The notes under the pieces were generated by a model. It worked only from the letters and a program-made list of their open reading frames with translations. It had not been told where the DNA came from and made no database searches. This document shows positions 42,801 through 49,863 of a stretch of DNA of 64,000 nt, piece by piece (the first letter of the stretch is position 1; each line of letters opens with the position of its first letter). The stretch spans positions 26,180,378 to 26,244,377 of the forward strand of contig NC_066853.1 in NCBI RefSeq assembly GCF_001640805.2. The letters run 5' to 3'. The translations under genes and the position numbers were made by a program. Source of the stretch: Lates calcarifer (Eukaryota; Chordata; Actinopteri; Centropomidae).

Positions 42801-45800
42801 GTACTCACAAATATAAAGACTGTCATTAACTGTGATATACAACACATTCTAACTACAGAAACCCAATTACCTGCTTACACACAAGCATACTGCTTTCAGT
42901 TTTAGTTGGTGTGGTGTATGGTGACAGTTTTCTGCTGGCATTTATGGAATATCATGTAATTTAGCCGATCGATAATTGATAATTGATTATTCATCCATTA
43001 AGGGGAACAGTAATCTTTGTAAAAGTATATGCTCGTAGTCAGTACATTGAATTTTCTTTTCAGTTTGCTCTTAAGACAGTGACTTTGTTAAATCTGTAAT
43101 CATGTGAGAATTATTTTTCTTTAACTTATTTTCATTTGTAACACATGTAAGAAAAGCAATAGAACCATGTGACCTTAATAAATACATGTATATTACAGAC
43201 ATGTATTTTCCCTTAGATAACAGTGATTCACAATGTGTTTGCTTTAGTTTAATGTTCCACCTGCAGCTTATGAAGAATTCACCTTTCAGACAGCAGCAAC
43301 ACTGCGCGGATGGCCTGTAGTTCAGTGCACAATTGATTTTAAAAGCAATCAAAAAGTAATTTAAAGAATAATGTATGCCTCAATGCAGGCACAGCTGCTG
43401 CTGGATAGAGTAATAACTGCAAACTGTAATGAAATATCTCTCTGAATAAGTCAAACATGTAATAAAAACTCTAGTTGCTGAGTAACATAATGCACTTACA
43501 GTGTTTTTTTTTTTTTCTAATGTTTTAATTACAACATCAGTCTGAACACATTATTGCATTACCCACAGTTTATTTAATAATACACAACTTTGACTCACAT
43601 TATTTATATACAATACAATTTTGACAACACAAAAATAAAATATTTTTCTAGATGTTTGGGTCATTACGCAGCATAACTAAACCTTCATGTCTGTGTCTGT
43701 CAATATTGACTGAATATCATCTGACTGTATGTATCAGGTGCCTGATAACTCCATCCTGCAACAACGTAAATGTCATTCTTAAATCAAGATGATCTTCAAG
43801 AAGATTATTGACCAGAAAAAGGGACATTAAAAATAGAGAGAGATTTTAATATACTGGGGAAGTGATGGAGTGAATAGGAGTAGAAAAGTCTCCATGCTAT
43901 GATTCTGTTTGCACTATTAATGTCTACTCTCTATATATGATGTGTACTGAAAATCCATCAGTCCTGGACGTGGGTTTGTTCCTCTGTTGCTTTTGCTGAC
44001 CTTCCTTTTCCACCCGTTAAAAGGGTTTTTATCATTCTCTTATACTGAGCATTGAACAATTGCAGTGGAATTGTATGTTTATTTTTTATTCTTTTTAACC
44101 TTGCCTTACTGCTGCTTGGTCTCAGCTGTTTATGTGTGTGTGTATGTATGTGTGTGTCCATCTGTGTCATCTGTCCATCAGGGCTAGCCTACTGTCGACA
44201 CCTGTCCACTGTGCGAACCCACCTGTCAGCTCTGGTCAACCACAACATCGTTCCTCCAGACAGACCCTGCGAGGCGTCCGGGGGCCTCAGCAAAGAGGTG
44301 TGGAGCAAGTACCAGAAAGACTGCAAGGTGGGTACAGACAGGACATTACATTACATATGGGACCATGATGGTAAGCTGCCGGAATAACAAACCAAAAATG
44401 ATTATCTTCCTCTGCCACACTCTCCACCTCTCACAGGTAAATTCAGAGACCAGACCAGTGTTTAGGCTGAACTTTTTGTTTTGGCCTTTAATGTTCCAGA
44501 ATTCCAGGTAGAACAACTACCAGACGTATGTTTTAAATAGCCACATAATAGTCTACATTCAAAGAACTACGAATGTCAATAAATGAACATCATGATCCAG
44601 TAAATATACTATATTACTAAGGTGTCAGCACGACTGAACTCCCTGTGTCGTCTGTCAGAGTTGAGCTAATATGAGGAGTCGAGCCGAGTTATTGTCGAAA
44701 CAGTGGAGGCAAAACCAAACTTTCACAAAAGATAAGTTTATATTTAAAAAGGATAACTCTGTTTTTTTGTTTTTTTTTTGTGTGTTTTTTATCTGGGCCT
44801 TATTTTCCCATGTTTCCCCTTTTTGGGGGGGTGTGAATGATTAATAGAGAAAAAAGTGTTTGGGCAAGAGCAGTGTACCTGGACATCACAAACACCTGCT
44901 GTGATGTAAACTGCACATTTGTCCACGCCATAGTATGTGGACACTAAAGTGTTTGTTTATGTCACTGACAGGCTCAGATTGTTATTACAAGTGTCTGACA
45001 GTGACTGTTATTTTGTCATATTCTCTCCACCCCACTTCACTTTTAAGATAATGTCAGGTATTATGTGTATGTGTAAGTCTGATATATCTCGTTCACCTGT
45101 GCCACTGTCATCCAGAAATGATTAAAAACACATTAATGAGCCACTAATGTCAATTAATCAAAAAAAAAAGCCTCTAACAGAAAACTACAATGATCAGCTG
45201 TTTAAACAAGTTACTGAACTAAACTGAGTATTTGTCATCATTTTTAATCAGTAGGAGCCAATGGGAAGGAAGCTGGTGTTTCTCTAATTTATGCACCCCT
45301 CCTCAATCAGAGGTGTTATTGTGAGTTATTCAGCCTTTGCTGAATAGCCATTAAGCAGTGAGAAACCTCTGACAGACCATCTGCATATGTTTCATTTTTT
45401 CCTTCATTAATACTGATGCCTTATGTAAGCAGCATTTAGTCTTTCTGTTGGTTGAGGTGGTACTTGACCAACTTCTGGATATTGTTGGTGATGTTAATGT
45501 ATAACATTTTGCCATATTTTGTGACTTGATCATACAGTTTGTATGTTAAAAAGTATAAATACAAAATACAATACATCCCTCTGGAATGTGGAGCAGTATA
45601 CTTCATCACAGTAGTATGTATTCCAGTACTTTCCATCACTATGAGCCATGTGATACTGTAAAAAACACACACCCAAAAACACACACCCAAAAACAAAGTG
45701 TTTTGTCCTTTATAGGTCTTGCTCTTAGTTTGAATAAATATGTTGTTATTCTTCCCTGTTGTTGCTTTAAAAGTCAGTGGGAGAGTGGTGACTGTCAGTG

Positions 45801-46302
45801 CCCTTAATAAACTCTGCTCTACAATAACTGAGCTTCACTCAACTCATAGTCAAATGTGTTTCTCTTATTGTGTCCTCCCCTCATATACTGTATAGATTAC
45901 CCTCCGTTGATGTAGCTGTATATTAAATGTAAGTCAGAGATCATGTAATTCTCCTACAGTCTCCACCCCTCTCCCCTCTCTCTTCACCCTAATGAAAATT
46001 TAATGAGTTTGAGTGAAATGAAGTCTCATTAAGGAGTGCAGTATGATACCATCGCAGCTATTAAAGCAGCCACTGCGATCATTCATCAACTCCAACAAAG
46101 TCATCATTACTAATTTACACTCTATTCATATCTGCGTCCTTTATCTTCTGTACTTATCCAAGTCTTCCTCTGCATGGATCACAATCACTCTTTTGTCTCC
46201 GTCCATTATTGATGCACTTCCTCTTCTTGTTCCACTCACACTCACACCAAGCTTCGTCTTCCTGTCATTTTTCCCCTCCTGTTGGTTTATATTCTTATTA
46301 TC

Positions 46303-46345
<43 letters not shown>

Positions 46346-49300
46346 TGTAGAACTATAAGGAGCTGGAGCTGCTGAGGCTGGTTTATTATGGTGGAGTGCA
46401 ACATGACATCAGGAAGGAGGTCTGGCCTTTTCTGCTGGGACACTACAAATTCGGCATGGGCAAGAAGGATATGGGCCAGGTACAGCACGCACACACACAC
46501 ACACACACACATACATATTTAATTTGTCTCTTAGCTGGGAGAGCATTGTGTGATAGTATTTTTTTCTCCCGTAAAGATTGATGCAAAGATCAGTGAGCGC
46601 TACCAGCAGGTGATGCGGGAGTGGAAGGCCTGTGAGGTGATTGTTAAGCAGAGGGAGAAGGAGATGCAGTCGGCCATCTTTGCCAAGCTCTCCTCAGGCA
46701 GCAGCATCGACAGTCACGTCCTGCGACTGGTTCACAGAGACTCCACACTCAGCAACGAGGTGAAGAAACTCAATACAATATGATATTCAACATCCAACAC
46801 AGATCAGGAAGATACATCTGTCTCCTTATTAGACTGACTGAATATGAGTAAATACTATACTATACTATATGATAGTAGTACAGATAAACAGTTCAGTAGA
46901 ACTTCACAATTAACATACAAATATGTTAATTTTACATCGTCATCAAGTGTTTCAGAGCAGCTTTTCTGTAGCTGTGCTCTAGTTCTAAACTGTACACTTA
47001 TTCTAAGCAGGTTTTACACACAATGTGTGTTTCATAGTGTGAATAAAAATTCTGCACAGCAACATCAACCCGAGACGCAAATTAAAAATGAAACTAAGCA
47101 GCAAACATACAACATCAAACTGTGATTTTAGTAGTGTTTTCTGCTCATTTTTTTTTAAAGAGAGTGTTCAAAATTCCAGGACACTGGGTGTGCTTTGTAT
47201 AAGTTCATTTTCATGAACAATAAGATTTTTAAAAATCTATCCCAGCCTCACAAGTGGGAGGCTGTGGCTCAGGAGGTAGAGCGGTCACCCACCAATCAGA
47301 AGGTGGGCGGTTCGATCCCTGTCTCCTCCAGGCCGCGTGCCGAAGTATCCTTGGCCAAGATACTGAACCCTGATTTGCCCTCAGTGTGTGTCATCATGTG
47401 AATGTGTGTGAATGTGTTAGGAAGCACTTTGTATGTTTAGAACAAGTGCTGTATGAATGTGTGTGTGGGTGAATGTGACCTGTAGTGTGAAAAGTGCTTT
47501 GAGTGGTTGATATGACTAGAAAAGTGTTATATAAGAGCAGTTCATTTACAAGTAATTCATTAAGTTTAAACATACAGTTGGAAAAGACAAATTCAATGAG
47601 AGAACAATGGTTATATTGATGAAATCGTATTTAAGATGCTGTGTGCTTTCTTCAGTAGTTTTATGGGAACTGTATCCTGAGTTTATATGAACCTTGTTTC
47701 CGTCCAGGTGGATAATCCTGCTTAATATCATTCTCATCATTAGATGTTATTACAGTTTATAACTGAGAGATAAACCAAATATTTAACAATGGTCCCAAAA
47801 CCTGCATCACTGCATCTTCAGGTGTTCATGTCGGTGGATGAGCCGGACCCAGGGAGCCAGGAGACCCCCAGTGGAGAGGACAGCACTCCCACCATGACCA
47901 CCTTGGTGCCTCCTGCTGCCCTCCCCCCAGAGGAGCGTCCTCTGGTGGAGTTTGACTCCCCCGACTCTGGTCTGCCCTCCTCCAGAAACTACTCAGTGAC
48001 CTCTGCTCATTCCCAGATCCTGTCGAGCATAGATGATGGTCAGAGCACGGAGGAAGAAGGGGGGGCGGGGAGGAGGGCAGGACCCCAGGTGTGCTGGGGG
48101 GTCGTCAGGACTCTCTGACGGAGGACAGGCTGTGTAGTCAGCTGGACAAACTGGTGACCAATGGAGCATCTGCTGAGGGGATATCTCCATCACTCTCCTC
48201 ATATACAGTATGTACAATATGTTGACGTGTCTGGTTACACGTCTGTTTATTTCACTTTCACACTCACTGACTCAGTTACTCACTGATGTTGACAGCAATG
48301 TTTCTTTGAACAGATTGAGCTGTTGGACACAGTCGCCCTGAACCTCCACAGGATAGACAAAGATGTGCAACGCTGCGACCGAAACTATTATTACTTCACC
48401 ACAGCCAACCTGGAGAAACTACGCAACATCATGTGCAGGCATGTCGAAAAACTATTCAGATCCTTCATTTAATGCCGCTACATTCAATTTTTTAAATTAA
48501 CAATGGACCAAATGACTATGTGCAACTTGAAAGATGTCACACACAAACTATACTGTTCTGGTTCACTCTCATCAACGTCATTCTCAGCAGCAGCAACAGG
48601 CATATTCAGCAAAAAATACTGAGCCCAGCACAGAACAGCAGAAAGACACAGTCAGAGACTAACACTGGAACATTTAGCAGCTGACAGATATTTGCCCCAG
48701 ATATTTGGTAGAGACCAAAAGGAGAGTGAATATTGGACTTATGTCACCAGGCAGCCAGAAACATGACTCTATAGTCACCACATTAACTCCAAAGGTGATA
48801 GCATGTTGTATCATCAGTAAAATGTGTTCGAAATGATTATTAATACTGATGTATTCATGTTTAAGTAGCTGGCCACGGTGGAGCTAAGTTCAAATACTTT
48901 ATATAACAAGAAGTAGTAGTTTATCTCTAACAATGTATTGTGTCTTTAGTGTTTCCAGTGTTTATATGTGAAAAGTGAATCAGCAAAATAACTAATAACT
49001 AGAGATGTCATTTTTAATGTACAGAATATAGTGGAGTATTAAGCAGAATAAATGGAAACAAATGAAGGTCAGGTATCTTAAAAATTGCACTTATATAATG
49101 CAATACAGTAATTAAACATACTTAGGTCCATTCTACCAGTGGAGGATTCAGGTAACATGCACAGTCTTTTGAGTTGAATGTGATGTGTTTTCTCTCTGAT
49201 CAGCTGTTTGTCTTATTCTCACCTGCAGTTATGTGTGGGAACATTTAGAGATGGGCTATGTTCAGGGCATGTGTGACCTGCTCGCTCCACTCATGGTCAT

Positions 49301-49807
49301 CCTGGATGATGGTGAGAAGAAAAAAATCATCATATGCTATAGATCTCCTGACTGTAATTACTGTAAATAATTCAGAAACAGTACAGTCCCATTAGCAGTT
49401 ACACAATTGAAGTCTCAATTTAGAAAAACAGACAAAGCCCTTCACACATGAAATACATCCAGCAATCAAACATGTGTATAGAGGCCAGTTTCACAGAGGC
49501 GAACAGTCGGATGAAGTAGATTTCTTTCAGAATTATACTGATTTACATACAACTGTGTGTTTTTAAAGTTATGTCACCCCAAACTCTGTCTATACAGCAA
49601 CTGTCACAACAATTAGACACCATTCACAGCATTGTCTTGGCTGCTCTGTGTTAATTTGTGTGTTTGTGTGTGTGTGTGTGTCAGAGTGCCTGGCATACAG
49701 TTGTTTCACTCAGCTAATGAAGAGGATGAGTCAGAACTTCCCTAATGGTGGAGCCATGGACACACACTTTGCCAACATGAGGTCACTGATTCAGGTGATA
49801 ACTCTTT

Positions 49808-49863
<56 letters not shown>

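Larger units (their letters stand above)
41570..46350 (+). other. sgsm2 introns 11, 12 and 13
   Basis: Introns are 41570-42708, 42774-44181 and 44328-46350. They contain a poly-T run at about 43507-43517, a TG-rich acceptor region before exon 13, a duplicated word aaaacacacaccc at 45661-45695, and the CT/GT tract before exon 14. Confidence 0.65.

Noticed and set aside
46141..46512. Minus-strand 123-residue ORF over exon 14
   Set aside because: It is antisense to a coding exon and made largely of CA/GA repeats ([21 protein letters not shown]).
47255..47330. Possible tRNA gene (A and B boxes)
   Set aside because: The cloverleaf is degraded and a SINE body follows directly, so it is a tRNA-derived SINE head.
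48088..48107. A 20-base GT...AG segment in exon 16 whose removal would restore the frame
   Set aside because: Twenty bases is far below the size of any spliceable vertebrate intron. The frame comparison with SGSM2 places the break earlier, at the G run.
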